Source: Hydrogenophaga sp.
GTDB lineage: Bacteria > Pseudomonadota > Gammaproteobacteria > Burkholderiales > Burkholderiaceae_C
DNA length: 40,455 nt
Direction of reading: 5' to 3'
Assembly (NCBI GenBank): GCA_018993155.1
Contig: JAGKSX010000093.1
Coordinates: 1-40,455, forward strand
This document shows, piece by piece, positions 8,860 to 16,110 of the stretch; the stretch's first letter is position 1, and every line of letters begins with the position of its first letter. Under the pieces are notes generated by a model. The model saw only the letters and a program-made list of their open reading frames with translations. It was not told the DNA's origin and searched no databases. The position numbers and the translations under genes were made by a program.

Positions 8860-8968
8860 GGGCGGGATTGTCCCATGGGGGCGTGGCACGCCGCCGGGCC
8901 GTTCCCAAGGCGGGCCAACACCCCCGGGGGGGCAGCGACCCGCGCAGCGGCGGAGCGTGGGGGCGGGT
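8860..8968 (-). repeat. C-run/G-run intergenic repeat, copy 3 (yqiA-like to RNB gene)
   Basis: The gap between the esterase stop and the ribonuclease start is filled by an element that reads, on the minus strand, CCCCCACGCTCCGC, a GC hairpin, an uninterrupted C-run/G-run (around 8921-8932) and GGCCCGGCGGCGTGCC. It shares the layout and orientation of the other two copies but is more diverged. Its downstream end contains the putative -10 of the ribonuclease gene. Confidence 0.6.
8867..8872 (-). promoter_or_regulatory. -10-like hexamer GACAAT before the RNB gene
   Basis: GACAAT on the minus strand lies 7 nt before the ATG at 8859, the spacing seen before other genes here. It is at the edge of the intergenic repeat, so the repeat may bring or flank a promoter. 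Confidence 0.4.
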
Positions 8969-9580
8969 CTACAGGTCCAGGAAATGGAACAGGTCGTCGA
9001 TGTGGTCGTCGAAGTCGCTGATGGCGTGGTCGCCGCCCTCCAGCAGGCGGGTCGTGCCCCCTGCGCAGAACGCCTGCATTTCGCGCCAGTCCAGCACCTC
9101 GTCGCCTTTGGCCACGATGGCGAACTGGCGCCCCGGCGTGGCCGGGTGCAAGGGAGCCAGGCGGGCGATGTCGTCCTGCTGTTGCTGAAGCTCTCCCATG
9201 AAGGCCGCATCGACGACGAAGCGCGCCTGCGGGTCGTGCCAGGCGGTCTGTTCTCCGATGTATTTCACCAGGTCGCGCGCGGGAAACACCGCCGGGTTGA
9301 GCAGCACCGTGCGGCGGCAGCCGCTCTGCAGCGCCAGCCAGCGCGCGTAGAACCCGCCCAGCGACGAGCCGACCACGCCCATGGTCGCGCGCGGCCAGTC
9401 CTGCACGCCGCGCACCACCATGTCCATGGCTTCGCGCGGGGAGGGCGGCAGTTGAGGGCACCACCAGACCACCTGCGGGTGCCGCGCCTGCACGCGCGCG
9501 GCGACCTTCTGCGCCTTCATCGATTGCGGCGACGAACGAAAACCATGCAGGTACAACAGGTGGGTGGTGGGGGATGTCAT
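8969..9580 (-). CDS. yqiA: YqiA/YcfP-type alpha/beta-hydrolase (UPF0227-like esterase)
   Basis: This is a 203-residue small alpha/beta-hydrolase. It begins MTSPTTHLLYLHGFRSSP, with the HG oxyanion motif near residue 13. The nucleophile elbow is GSSLGG (about residues 80-85), and the catalytic His is in GGDHAISDFDDH near the C-terminus. E. coli YqiA hydrolyses short acyl esters in vitro and its physiological role is unknown. The open frame extends to 9646 but would overlap the divergent rodA gene; the ATG at 9580 fits the family start. It faces rodA across 25 bp and heads a long run of minus-strand genes. Confidence 0.88.
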   Translation of the reverse strand: MTSPTTHLLYLHGFRSSPQSMKAQKVAARVQARHPQVVWWCPQLPPSPREAMDMVVRGVQDWPRATMGVVGSSLGGFYARWLALQSGCRRTVLLNPAVFPARDLVKYIGEQTAWHDPQARFVVDAAFMGELQQQQDDIARLAPLHPATPGRQFAIVAKGDEVLDWREMQAFCAGGTTRLLEGGDHAISDFDDHIDDLFHFLDL

Positions 9581-9588
9581 GAGCGAAG

Positions 9589-9594
9589 GATAAT
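9589..9594 (+). promoter_or_regulatory. -10-like hexamer GATAAT before rodA
   Basis: GATAAT lies 11 nt upstream of the rodA ATG, inside the 25-bp gap between the divergent esterase gene and rodA. With start about 7 nt downstream, the 5' leader would be only a few bases. On the other strand GATTAT in the same spot lies 9 nt before the esterase ATG, so the near-palindromic core may serve both directions. Confidence 0.4.
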
Positions 9595-9605
9595 CGGGGT
9601 CCAAC

Positions 9606-10763
9606 ATGGCCGCCGTCTTCGACAAACCCACCCTGCTGCAGCGCATCGCCCCTATTTTTCAGGGCTTTGACGGCTGGCTGCTGTTCGCCATCCTGCTGAT
9701 GGCCGGCGCCGGCCTGATCACCATGTATTCGGTGGGCTTCGACCACGGCACCCGCTTCGCCGCCCACAGCCGCAACATGCTGCTGGCCGTGGGGCTGATG
9801 TTCTTCGTGTCGCAGGTACCGCCGCACCGGCTGATGACGCTGGCCGTGCCGCTGTACACCCTGGGTGTGATGCTGTTGCTGGGCGTGGAGCTGTTCGGCA
9901 TCATGCGCAAGGGGTCGCAGCGCTGGCTGGACATCGGTGTCACCGTCATCCAGCCCAGCGAACTCATGAAAATCGCCATGCCGCTGATGCTGGCCTGGTG
10001 GTTCCACCGTCGGGAAGGCCAGCTCAAGCCGCTGGATTTCGTGGCGGCCGGCATCCTGCTCATCATTCCGGTGGCGCTCATCCTCAAGCAGCCCGACCTG
10101 GGCACCTCGCTGCTGGTGATGTCGTCCGGCCTGGCCGTCATCTTCTTCGCCGGTCTGAGCTGGAAGCTGATCCTGCCGCCGGTGCTGCTGGGCGTGATCG
10201 GCGTGGTGACGCTGATCGCCATGGAGCCGCAGATGTGCGCGCCGGGCGTGGACTGGCAGATCCTGCACGAGTACCAGCGCCAGCGCGTGTGCACGCTGCT
10301 CGATCCCTCGAAAGACCCCTTGGGCAAGGGTTTTCACATCATCCAGGGCATGATCGCCATCGGCTCGGGTGGCATCTGGGGCAAGGGCTTCATGCAGGGC
10401 ACGCAGACCCACCTGGAGTTCATCCCCGAGCGCACCACCGACTTCATTTACGCCGCCTTTTCCGAGGAATTCGGCCTCATGGGCGTGCTGGGCCTCATGT
10501 CCGGCTTCATCTTCCTCATCGTTCGCGGTCTGCTGATCGCGGTGGAGGCGCCGACCCAGTTTTCCCGGCTGGTGGCGGCCGCGGTCACGCTCAACGTGTT
10601 CGTCTATGCCTTCGTCAACATGGGCATGGTCAGCGGCATCCTGCCCGTGGTGGGCGTGCCGCTGCCTTTCGTGAGCTATGGCGGCACGGCCATGGTGACG
10701 CTGGGTGTCGGCCTGGGCATCCTGATGTCGATCGCCAAGTCCAAGCGCCTGATGCAGTCCTAG
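9606..10763 (+). CDS. rodA: rod shape-determining glycosyltransferase RodA (MrdB)
   Basis: RodA is the SEDS-family lipid II polymerase of the elongasome, working with PBP2. The 385-residue product has about ten membrane segments, beginning GFDGWLLFAILLMAGAGLITMYS, and the conserved C-terminal SEDS stretch IPERTTDFIYAAFSEEFG followed by a glycine-rich GVPLPFVSYGGTAM segment. A loop containing RKGSQRWLDIG is also typical. mrdA (PBP2) is usually just upstream in Burkholderiales; here it is replaced by a divergent esterase gene. The ATG at 9606 is followed by a standard SEDS N-terminus. Confidence 0.96.
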   Translation: MAAVFDKPTLLQRIAPIFQGFDGWLLFAILLMAGAGLITMYSVGFDHGTRFAAHSRNMLLAVGLMFFVSQVPPHRLMTLAVPLYTLGVMLLLGVELFGIMRKGSQRWLDIGVTVIQPSELMKIAMPLMLAWWFHRREGQLKPLDFVAAGILLIIPVALILKQPDLGTSLLVMSSGLAVIFFAGLSWKLILPPVLLGVIGVVTLIAMEPQMCAPGVDWQILHEYQRQRVCTLLDPSKDPLGKGFHIIQGMIAIGSGGIWGKGFMQGTQTHLEFIPERTTDFIYAAFSEEFGLMGVLGLMSGFIFLIVRGLLIAVEAPTQFSRLVAAAVTLNVFVYAFVNMGMVSGILPVVGVPLPFVSYGGTAMVTLGVGLGILMSIAKSKRLMQS

Positions 10764-10797
10764 AGACCCTGACAGCCGTGCGCGGCATCGGGGTTCT

Positions 10798-10803
10798 TAC
10801 AAT
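10798..10803 (+). promoter_or_regulatory. -10-like hexamer TACAAT before tldD
   Basis: TACAAT ends 6 nt before the tldD ATG at 10810, in the 46-bp gap after rodA. A CTGACA hexamer is 23 nt upstream, too far to be a standard -35. The spacing predicts a leaderless tldD transcript. Confidence 0.5.
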
Positions 10804-10809
10804 GGGCCG

Positions 10810-12270
10810 ATGATTTCACGCGAACCCACCCTGGCCCGTCTGGCCACCGCCCAAAGCCTGTTGCTCGAACCGTTCGGGCTGAGCCCCACGCACCTGCAGC
10901 GTGCGCTCGGCGAGATCATGTCGCACGGCGTGGACGACGCCGACCTGTATTTCCAGACCACGCGCAGCGAAGGCTGGAGCCTGGAAGAGGGCATCGTCAA
11001 GACCGGCAGCTTCAGCATCGACCAGGGCGTCGGCGTGCGCGCGGTCAGCGGTGAAAAGACGGCGTTCGCCTATTCCGACGACCTGTCCTGGGATTCGCTG
11101 ATCGACGCGGCCCACACGGTGCGCTCGATTTCGGCGCAGGGCCAGGGCCGCAAGGTGCGCGTGCCGGCGGTGAAAGTGCCCAAGTCGCGTTCGCTGTACC
11201 CGGGCCTGGACCCGATCGCCACGCTCGACAGCACCGCCAAGGTCGCGCTGCTGGAAAAGGTGGAGCGCATGGCCAAGGCCAAGGACCCGCGCGTGAAGCA
11301 GGTCATGGCCGGCCTGGCGAGCGAATACGACGTGGTGCTGGTGGCGCGCGCCGACGGCACCCTGGCGGCCGACGTGCGCCCGCTGATCCGCCTGTCGGTG
11401 ACGGTGATCGCCGAGCAGTCGGGCCGGCGCGAAGCCGGTTCGTCCGGCGGCGGCGGCCGTTTCGGCCTGGCCTATTTCGACGACGCGATGGTGCAGTCCT
11501 ACGTGGACGAGGCCGTGTCCTACGCGCTGACCAACCTCGACGCACGCCCTGCACCGGCCGGCGAGATGGTGGTGGTGCTGGGCTCGGGCTGGCCCGGCAT
11601 CCTGCTGCACGAGGCGGTGGGCCACGGGCTGGAAGGCGACTTCAACCGCAAGGGTTCCAGCGCTTTCGCCGGCCGCATCGGCCAGCGCGTGGCCGCCAAG
11701 GGCGTGACCGTGCTCGACGACGGCACGATCGCCGACCGCCGGGGCTCGCTCAACGTCGACGACGAGGGCCACACCTCGCAGCGCAATGTGCTGATCGAAG
11801 ACGGCATTCTGCGCGGCTACATCCAGGACGCGATGAACGCGCGCCTGATGGGCGTGAAGCCCACCGGCAATGGCCGTCGCGAGAGCTACGCCCACGTGCC
11901 CATGCCCCGCATGACCAACACCTACATGCTGGGAGGCGACAAGGCGCCCGAGGAAATCGTGGCCAGCATCAAGAAAGGCCTGTACGCCACCAACTTCGGC
12001 GGTGGCCAGGTCGACATCACCAGCGGCAAGTTCGTGTTCTCGGCCAGCCAGGCCTACTGGGTGGAGAACGGCCAGATCCAGTACCCGGTGAAGGGCGCCA
12101 CGCTGGTGGGCAACGGCCCGGACGCGCTGACCCGCGTGAGCATGATCGGCAACGACATGAAGCTCGACAGCGGCGTGGGCACCTGCGGCAAGGAAGGCCA
12201 GAGCGTGCCGGTGGGCGTGGGCCAGCCGACGTTGCGCATCGATGGGCTGACGGTCGGCGGCACCGCTTGA
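10810..12270 (+). CDS. tldD: metalloprotease TldD
   Basis: TldD forms a heterodimeric zinc peptidase with TldE (PmbA) that degrades unfolded peptides and processes some modified peptides such as microcin B17. The 486-residue product has the zinc motif HEAVGH (residues 267-272) within LLHEAVGHGLEGDF, and the usual C-terminal glycine-rich region with YPVKGATLVGNG and TCGKEGQSVPVGVGQPTLRI. The family's usual length is about 480. pmbA is not in the window. Its TGA lies at the edge of the aroG leader region. Confidence 0.97.
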   Translation: MISREPTLARLATAQSLLLEPFGLSPTHLQRALGEIMSHGVDDADLYFQTTRSEGWSLEEGIVKTGSFSIDQGVGVRAVSGEKTAFAYSDDLSWDSLIDAAHTVRSISAQGQGRKVRVPAVKVPKSRSLYPGLDPIATLDSTAKVALLEKVERMAKAKDPRVKQVMAGLASEYDVVLVARADGTLAADVRPLIRLSVTVIAEQSGRREAGSSGGGGRFGLAYFDDAMVQSYVDEAVSYALTNLDARPAPAGEMVVVLGSGWPGILLHEAVGHGLEGDFNRKGSSAFAGRIGQRVAAKGVTVLDDGTIADRRGSLNVDDEGHTSQRNVLIEDGILRGYIQDAMNARLMGVKPTGNGRRESYAHVPMPRMTNTYMLGGDKAPEEIVASIKKGLYATNFGGGQVDITSGKFVFSASQAYWVENGQIQYPVKGATLVGNGPDALTRVSMIGNDMKLDSGVGTCGKEGQSVPVGVGQPTLRIDGLTVGGTA

Positions 12271-12291
12271 CTCGGCGTTTTCAATTGCCTG

Positions 12292-12300
12292 TGCTACATT
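12292..12300 (+). promoter_or_regulatory. extended -10 for the aroG leader (TGCTACATT)
   Basis: TACATT preceded by TGC makes an extended -10 element. TTGACT overlaps the tldD stop 22 nt upstream of the hexamer, which is too far for an ordinary spacer. The predicted start is near 12307, only one or two bases before the leader-peptide ATG at 12309. The leader peptide would then be translated from the very 5' end of the RNA. Confidence 0.45.
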
Positions 12301-12308
12301 TCGAACCC

Positions 12309-12383
12309 ATGTCTTCGCGCTTCGCCTTTTTTGCCTTTTATTTTTGGTTCTCAGTCCCCGGCGGACGAGAGGCGAAGCTGTAA
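12309..12383 (+). CDS. aroG leader peptide (Phe/Tyr/Trp-rich attenuator peptide)
   Basis: This 24-codon open frame starts ATG TCT TCG CGC and ends CTG TAA. Residues 5-14 read FAFFAFYFWF: six Phe, one Tyr and one Trp in ten codons, far beyond chance in GC-rich DNA, where TTT and TTC runs are rare. It lies between tldD and aroG and is followed by alternative RNA stems and a terminator. This is the design of the pheA and pheST leader peptides: ribosomes stall on Phe codons when charged tRNA-Phe is scarce. It has no Shine-Dalgarno sequence, and the predicted transcript starts only one or two bases upstream. The residue bias points to sensing of phenylalanine first, with possible input from Tyr and Trp. 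Confidence 0.85.
   Translation: MSSRFAFFAFYFWFSVPGGREAKL
12319..12378 (+). promoter_or_regulatory. attenuator stem 1:2 (pause or protector hairpin)
   Basis: GCTTCGCCT at 12319-12327 is perfectly complementary to AGGCGAAGC at 12370-12378 (9 bp). The left arm covers codons just before and at the start of the Phe run, so a ribosome stalled there would cover it. The right arm lies in the last codons of the leader peptide, next to the antiterminator segment at 12358-12364. Confidence 0.7.
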
Positions 12384-12414
12384 GCGCATCACCGAATCTC
12401 GACACAACCGCCGG
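12358..12414 (+). promoter_or_regulatory. attenuator stem 2:3 (antiterminator)
   Basis: CCGGCGG at 12358-12364 pairs with CCGCCGG at 12408-12414. The same 12408-12414 arm is the left arm of the terminator, and 12358-12364 is identical to the terminator's right arm, so the two structures exclude each other. Stalling on the Phe codons leaves 12358-12364 free and favours read-through into aroG. Confidence 0.75.
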
Positions 12415-12439
12415 AGCTCCAAGCCCGGCGGTTTTTTTT
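12406..12439 (+). terminator. attenuator stem 3:4, intrinsic terminator before aroG
   Basis: A perfect CCGCCGG (12408-12414) / CCGGCGG (12425-12431) stem with a 10-nt loop, extended by two A-T pairs, is followed by eight T (12432-12439). It is a canonical intrinsic terminator lying about 50 nt before the aroG start codon and after the leader-peptide stop, so it would block aroG expression when phenylalanine is plentiful. Confidence 0.88.
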
Positions 12440-12487
12440 CGCCCCTTCGAACCGTTTTTTGATTCAACCCCACTCAGGAGCCCCGTG

Positions 12488-13621
12488 ATGACTGCCAAGA
12501 ACGCCCCCGCCAGCAGCGATGCCTGGCATGCCCGTCCTGTCGACAAAACCAGCCAGACCGACGACGAACGCATCAAGGACATCACCGTGCTGCCCCCTCC
12601 TGAACACCTGATCCGCTTCTTCCCCATCGGCGGCACGCCGGTGGAAGCGCTCATCAGCCAGACCCGCCAGCGCATTCACCGCATCCTGCATGGGCAGGAC
12701 GACCGTCTGCTGGTCGTGATCGGCCCGTGCTCCATCCACGATCCGGTCGCTGCGGTCGACTACGCGCGCCGCCTCAAGCCGCTGCGCGAGAAGTACGCCG
12801 ACACGCTGGAGATCGTGATGCGGGTCTACTTCGAGAAGCCGCGCACCACCGTGGGCTGGAAGGGCCTGATCAACGACCCCTACCTGGACGAGAGCTACCG
12901 CATCGACGAAGGCCTGCGCATCGCGCGCCAGCTGCTGATCGAGATCAACCGCCTGGGCCTGCCCGCAGGCAGCGAGTTCCTCGACGTGATCTCGCCGCAG
13001 TACATCGGCGACCTGATCGCCTGGGGCGCCATTGGCGCGCGCACCACCGAAAGCCAGGTGCACCGCGAGCTGGCCTCGGGCCTGTCGGCGCCGATCGGCT
13101 TCAAGAACGGCACCGACGGCAACATCAAGATCGCCACGGACGCGATCCAGGCCGCCTCGCGCGGCCACCACTTCCTCTCGGTGCACAAGAACGGCCAGGT
13201 GGCGATCGTGCAGACCAATGGCAACAAGGACTGCCACGTGATCCTCCGCGGTGGCAAGGCGCCCAACTACGACGCGGCCAGCGTGGCCGCTTCGGTGAAG
13301 GAACTCGAAGCCGCCAAGCTGCCGCCGCGCCTGATGGTCGACTGCAGCCACGCCAACAGCAGCAAGCAGCACGAGAAGCAGCTCGAGGTGGCGCGCGACA
13401 TCGCAGGCCAGATCGTCAGCGGCTCGCGCAGCATCTTCGGCGTGATGATCGAGAGCCACATCGAAGCCGGCGCTCAGAAGTTCACCCCGGGCAGGGACGA
13501 GGTGGGTGCGCTCAAGTACGGCCAGAGCATCACCGACGCCTGCCTGGGCTGGGGCGATTCGCTGCAGGCGCTCGAGGTCCTGTCGGCGGCGGTGCAGACC
13601 GCCCGCCACGCGCGGGGCTGA
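12488..13621 (+). CDS. aroG: 3-deoxy-7-phosphoheptulonate (DAHP) synthase, class I
   Basis: This enzyme condenses phosphoenolpyruvate and erythrose 4-phosphate, the first step of the shikimate pathway. The 377-residue product has the class I signatures GPCSIHDP (79-86), MRVYFEKPRTTVGWKG (about 114-129), GARTTESQVHRELASG, GFKNGTDGN, and MVDCSHANS with the metal-binding Cys and His. Its closeness to the E. coli AroF/G/H family is clear, but which amino acid inhibits it cannot be read from motifs; the Phe-rich leader suggests the Phe-linked isozyme. The open frame extends back to 12344 through the leader, but the ATG at 12488 has AGGAG 7 nt upstream and starts the normal protein. Confidence 0.96.
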   Translation: MTAKNAPASSDAWHARPVDKTSQTDDERIKDITVLPPPEHLIRFFPIGGTPVEALISQTRQRIHRILHGQDDRLLVVIGPCSIHDPVAAVDYARRLKPLREKYADTLEIVMRVYFEKPRTTVGWKGLINDPYLDESYRIDEGLRIARQLLIEINRLGLPAGSEFLDVISPQYIGDLIAWGAIGARTTESQVHRELASGLSAPIGFKNGTDGNIKIATDAIQAASRGHHFLSVHKNGQVAIVQTNGNKDCHVILRGGKAPNYDAASVAASVKELEAAKLPPRLMVDCSHANSSKQHEKQLEVARDIAGQIVSGSRSIFGVMIESHIEAGAQKFTPGRDEVGALKYGQSITDACLGWGDSLQALEVLSAAVQTARHARG

Positions 13622-13703
13622 TGCCGCCACGGGCTTTCACGGGGTGGATCGCGCACGGCGCGCGGTCCACAATGGGGCGAACCATCGATCAGGAGAACCC
13701 GAC

Positions 13704-14024
13704 ATGCGCAGCCAAGTCACCGTGAGCTGGGGCGGCACCGCCTCTTACCCGTTCGATCTCGAAGAGGTGCAGCCGATGCCGCACGACCATGCGCGCGCCT
13801 GGCTCGACGAACAGTTCACCACCCTGGGCTGTGACCCGATCCGGCCGACCGGCAAGGTGCTGACGGCCGACAAGATCCTGTGCGTGGCTGAAGCCGCTGG
13901 GGAGGGGCATTTCCGGGATGCGGCGCACCGCCCCTGGGCGGTGGCCTTTGCCCGCGCCGCGAGCGCGGCGCTGGCCAAACCGGTGGTGTCCATCGACGTG
14001 CCGAAGCACGTGCTGACGTACTGA
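13704..14024 (+). CDS. conserved small protein, function unknown
   Basis: This is a 106-residue frame with AGGAGA 7 nt before the ATG. The protein begins MRSQVTVSWGGTASYPFDLEE, is rich in Ala, Asp and His, and contains VLTADKILCVAEAAGEGHF in the middle. It has no signal peptide, membrane segment or motif that I recognise. It follows aroG after about 80 nt and ends 3 nt from the convergent mpl stop. CACAAT at 13668-13673 is a possible -10 giving a short leader with the Shine-Dalgarno sequence. Coding is supported by the RBS and GC-rich third positions. Its function is unknown. Confidence 0.7.
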   Translation: MRSQVTVSWGGTASYPFDLEEVQPMPHDHARAWLDEQFTTLGCDPIRPTGKVLTADKILCVAEAAGEGHFRDAAHRPWAVAFARAASAALAKPVVSIDVPKHVLTY

Positions 14025-14027
14025 GGG

Positions 14028-15413
14028 TCAGGCGGCCAGGGCCTTGAGCAGGCGGTCATGCACACCGCCGAAGCCGCCGTTGCTCATGCAGACGATGTGG
14101 TCGCCGGGCTGGGCGGCCGCCGTCACCTGGGCCACCAGTTCGTCGATGTTGCGACCGACCTGCGCTCGCGCACCCATGGGTGCCAGGGCTTCGGCCGCGT
14201 CCCAGTCCAGCCCGCCCGAGTGGCAGAACGCCAGGTCTGCCGCCTCAAGGCTCCAAGGCAGTTGGGACTTCATCGTGCCCAGCTTCATGGTGTTGCTGCG
14301 CGGTTCGAATACCGCCAGGATGCGACCACGTGGCTGGCCCAGCTTGCGTTGCAGGCCATCGAGCGTGGTGCGGATGGCGGTGGGGTGGTGCGCGAAGTCG
14401 TCGTAGACCGTGATCGCGCCGCCCGCGTGAGGCACCGTGCCCCGCACTTCCATGCGCCGGCGCACGTTCTCAAAGCTGCTCAAGGCGCGCGCGGCGTCCG
14501 CCGGGGCCACACCCACATGCTCGGCCGCAGCGATGGCCGCCAGGCCGTTGAGTTGGTTGTGCACGCCGGTGAGTGCCCACTCCACTCGGCCGACTGGCTG
14601 GCCACGGTGCAACACGTCGAAGGCGTGGGGTTCGCCTTGGGCGGTGAAGTCACTCACCGCCGCACCGAAGCTGCGCAATTCGCTCCAGAGGCCCTTGTGC
14701 AGCACGCGCTCCAGGCTTTCTTCCAGGCCGTTGACGACCACACGGCCGTTGCCCGGCACGGTGCGGATGAGGTGGTGGAACTGGCGCTCGATCGCCGCGA
14801 GGTCGTCAAAAATGTCGGCGTGGTCGAACTCGAGGTTGTTCAGGATCGCGGTGCGGGGTCGGTAGTGCACGAACTTGCTGCGCTTGTCGAAGAACGCGGT
14901 GTCGTACTCGTCGGCTTCGATGGTGAAGGTCTTGCCCTGGCCCAGGCGGGCCGACACACCGAAGTTCATCGGCACGCCACCAATCAGAAAGCCGGGCTGC
15001 AGGCCGTTGGCCTCCAGGATCCAGGTCAGCATGCCCGTGGTGGTCGTCTTGCCGTGCGTGCCCGCGACGGCCAGCACATGGCGGCCCTGCAGCACGTGTT
15101 CGGCCAGCCACTGGGGCCCGCTGGTGTAGGCCGCGCCGCTGTCCATGATGGCTTCCATCAGCGGGAACTTGGGTGTGCCATCCGCCGTGCGGGCCCGGCT
15201 GACCACGTTGCCGACCACGAACACGTCGGGTTGCAGGGCCAGCTGGTCGGCGCCGAAGCCTTCGATGAGGTCGATGCCCAGCGCCCTCAACTGGTCGCTC
15301 ATGGGGGGATAGACGCCGGCATCGCAGCCGGTCACGCGGTGGCCGGCTTCGCGGGCCAGGGCAGCGAGACCGCCCATGAAGGTGCCGCAGATGCCCAGAA
15401 TATGAATGTGCAT
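14028..15413 (-). CDS. mpl: UDP-N-acetylmuramate:L-Ala-gamma-D-Glu-meso-DAP ligase
   Basis: Mpl recycles cell-wall peptides by attaching the tripeptide L-Ala-D-Glu-meso-DAP to UDP-MurNAc. The 461-residue product begins MHIHILGICGTFMGGLA, the Rossmann-like N-domain, with the ATP-binding loop GTHGKTTTT at 118-126 and the Mur-ligase central motifs (IEADEYDTAFFDKRSKFVHY, NNLEFDHADIFD). The C-terminal domain includes DDFAHHPTA, which separates Mpl from MurC. This recycling role fits with ampD at 27169-27795, which supplies the same tripeptide. TAGAAT lies 6 nt before the ATG. Confidence 0.96.
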   Translation of the reverse strand: MHIHILGICGTFMGGLAALAREAGHRVTGCDAGVYPPMSDQLRALGIDLIEGFGADQLALQPDVFVVGNVVSRARTADGTPKFPLMEAIMDSGAAYTSGPQWLAEHVLQGRHVLAVAGTHGKTTTTGMLTWILEANGLQPGFLIGGVPMNFGVSARLGQGKTFTIEADEYDTAFFDKRSKFVHYRPRTAILNNLEFDHADIFDDLAAIERQFHHLIRTVPGNGRVVVNGLEESLERVLHKGLWSELRSFGAAVSDFTAQGEPHAFDVLHRGQPVGRVEWALTGVHNQLNGLAAIAAAEHVGVAPADAARALSSFENVRRRMEVRGTVPHAGGAITVYDDFAHHPTAIRTTLDGLQRKLGQPRGRILAVFEPRSNTMKLGTMKSQLPWSLEAADLAFCHSGGLDWDAAEALAPMGARAQVGRNIDELVAQVTAAAQPGDHIVCMSNGGFGGVHDRLLKALAA

Positions 15414-15419
15414 CCCGGG

Positions 15420-15425
15420 ATTCTA
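15420..15425 (-). promoter_or_regulatory. -10-like hexamer TAGAAT before mpl
   Basis: TAGAAT on the minus strand ends 6 nt before the mpl ATG at 15413. No -35 consensus is visible upstream. Confidence 0.45.
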
Positions 15426-15489
15426 GGCGGCGCACCCACCGCGTTTGCGGGTATGGGCCGCGCGCACCCAGGGTGCCGCCGCCAGCGGG

Positions 15490-15495
15490 CACAAT
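15490..15495 (+). promoter_or_regulatory. -10-like hexamer CACAAT before the unknown gene at 15502
   Basis: CACAAT ends 6 nt before the ATG at 15502, again the short spacing that predicts a leaderless transcript. It supports this ATG over an in-frame start at 15445. Confidence 0.4.
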
Positions 15496-15501
15496 CTGCC
15501 C

Positions 15502-16110
15502 ATGGATGCCAGCCGAGACGACACCGCCCAAGAAATCGCCGCCGTGGCCGCCCGACTGGTGGTCGAGGAGGGCCTTGAATATGTCGCGGCCAAGCGCCGC
15601 GCGGTCAAGCAGCTGGGCTTGCCGGCGCGCACGCCCCTGCCCGACAACGCGATGCTGGATGCCGCGGTGCGCGGGGACATCGCCGTGTTCTGCCCGGAAA
15701 CCCAGGCTGTCGAGTTGCGCGCGCTGCGCGAACTCGCCTTGCTCTGGATGGACCGCCTGCAGGCCTTTCGCCCCCACCTGGGCGGCGCCGTCTGGCACGG
15801 CACGGCCACCCGGCACAGCGATATCTATCTTCAGCTGTTCTGCGAAGACCCCAAGGCGCCCGAATGGACGCTGCTCGACCACCGCGTGGAGTACCACCCG
15901 GGCACGGTCAACGGCTGGCGCGGCGAGCCGGTGGAGGCTTTGACGCTGCGCGTGCGCAGTGAGTCCTTGGGCCAGTGGGTGCTGGTGCATCTGATGGTGC
16001 ACGACCTGGACGACCAGCGCGGCGCCCTCAAGCCCGACGCCCAGGGGCGCAAGCCGCGCGGTGACGCGGCGGCCTTGCGCCGCCTGCTGGCCGGGGAGGT
16101 GGCGGCATGA
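15502..16110 (+). CDS. conserved protein of unknown function, weak nucleotidyltransferase-like motif
   Basis: This is a 202-residue cytosolic-looking protein: no signal sequence or membrane segment, an N-terminal helical part (about 5-85, with AAKRRAVKQLGLPAR) and a C-terminal alpha/beta part. GTATRHSDIYLQLF (about residues 108-121) resembles the G-S...SDIDL loop of minimal nucleotidyltransferases, but the second Asp is replaced by Tyr, so catalysis is doubtful. It ends with basic repeats (GRKPRGDAAALRRLL). The stop overlaps the ATG of the TlpA-like gene by 4 nt, so the two are translationally coupled. A CACAAT 6 nt before the ATG supports the start. I do not recognise the family with confidence. 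Confidence 0.75.
   Translation: MDASRDDTAQEIAAVAARLVVEEGLEYVAAKRRAVKQLGLPARTPLPDNAMLDAAVRGDIAVFCPETQAVELRALRELALLWMDRLQAFRPHLGGAVWHGTATRHSDIYLQLFCEDPKAPEWTLLDHRVEYHPGTVNGWRGEPVEALTLRVRSESLGQWVLVHLMVHDLDDQRGALKPDAQGRKPRGDAAALRRLLAGEVAA

Noticed and set aside
6238-9021. A 927-codon open frame on the plus strand
   Set aside because: It lies antisense to the TonB-like and RNB genes. Its product is Arg/Gly/His-rich with no domain, as expected for GC-rich shadow frames.
13640-13673. GC-rich imperfect hairpin after aroG
   Set aside because: The stem is broken by a bulge and no T-tract follows; it could be chance pairing in GC-rich sequence.
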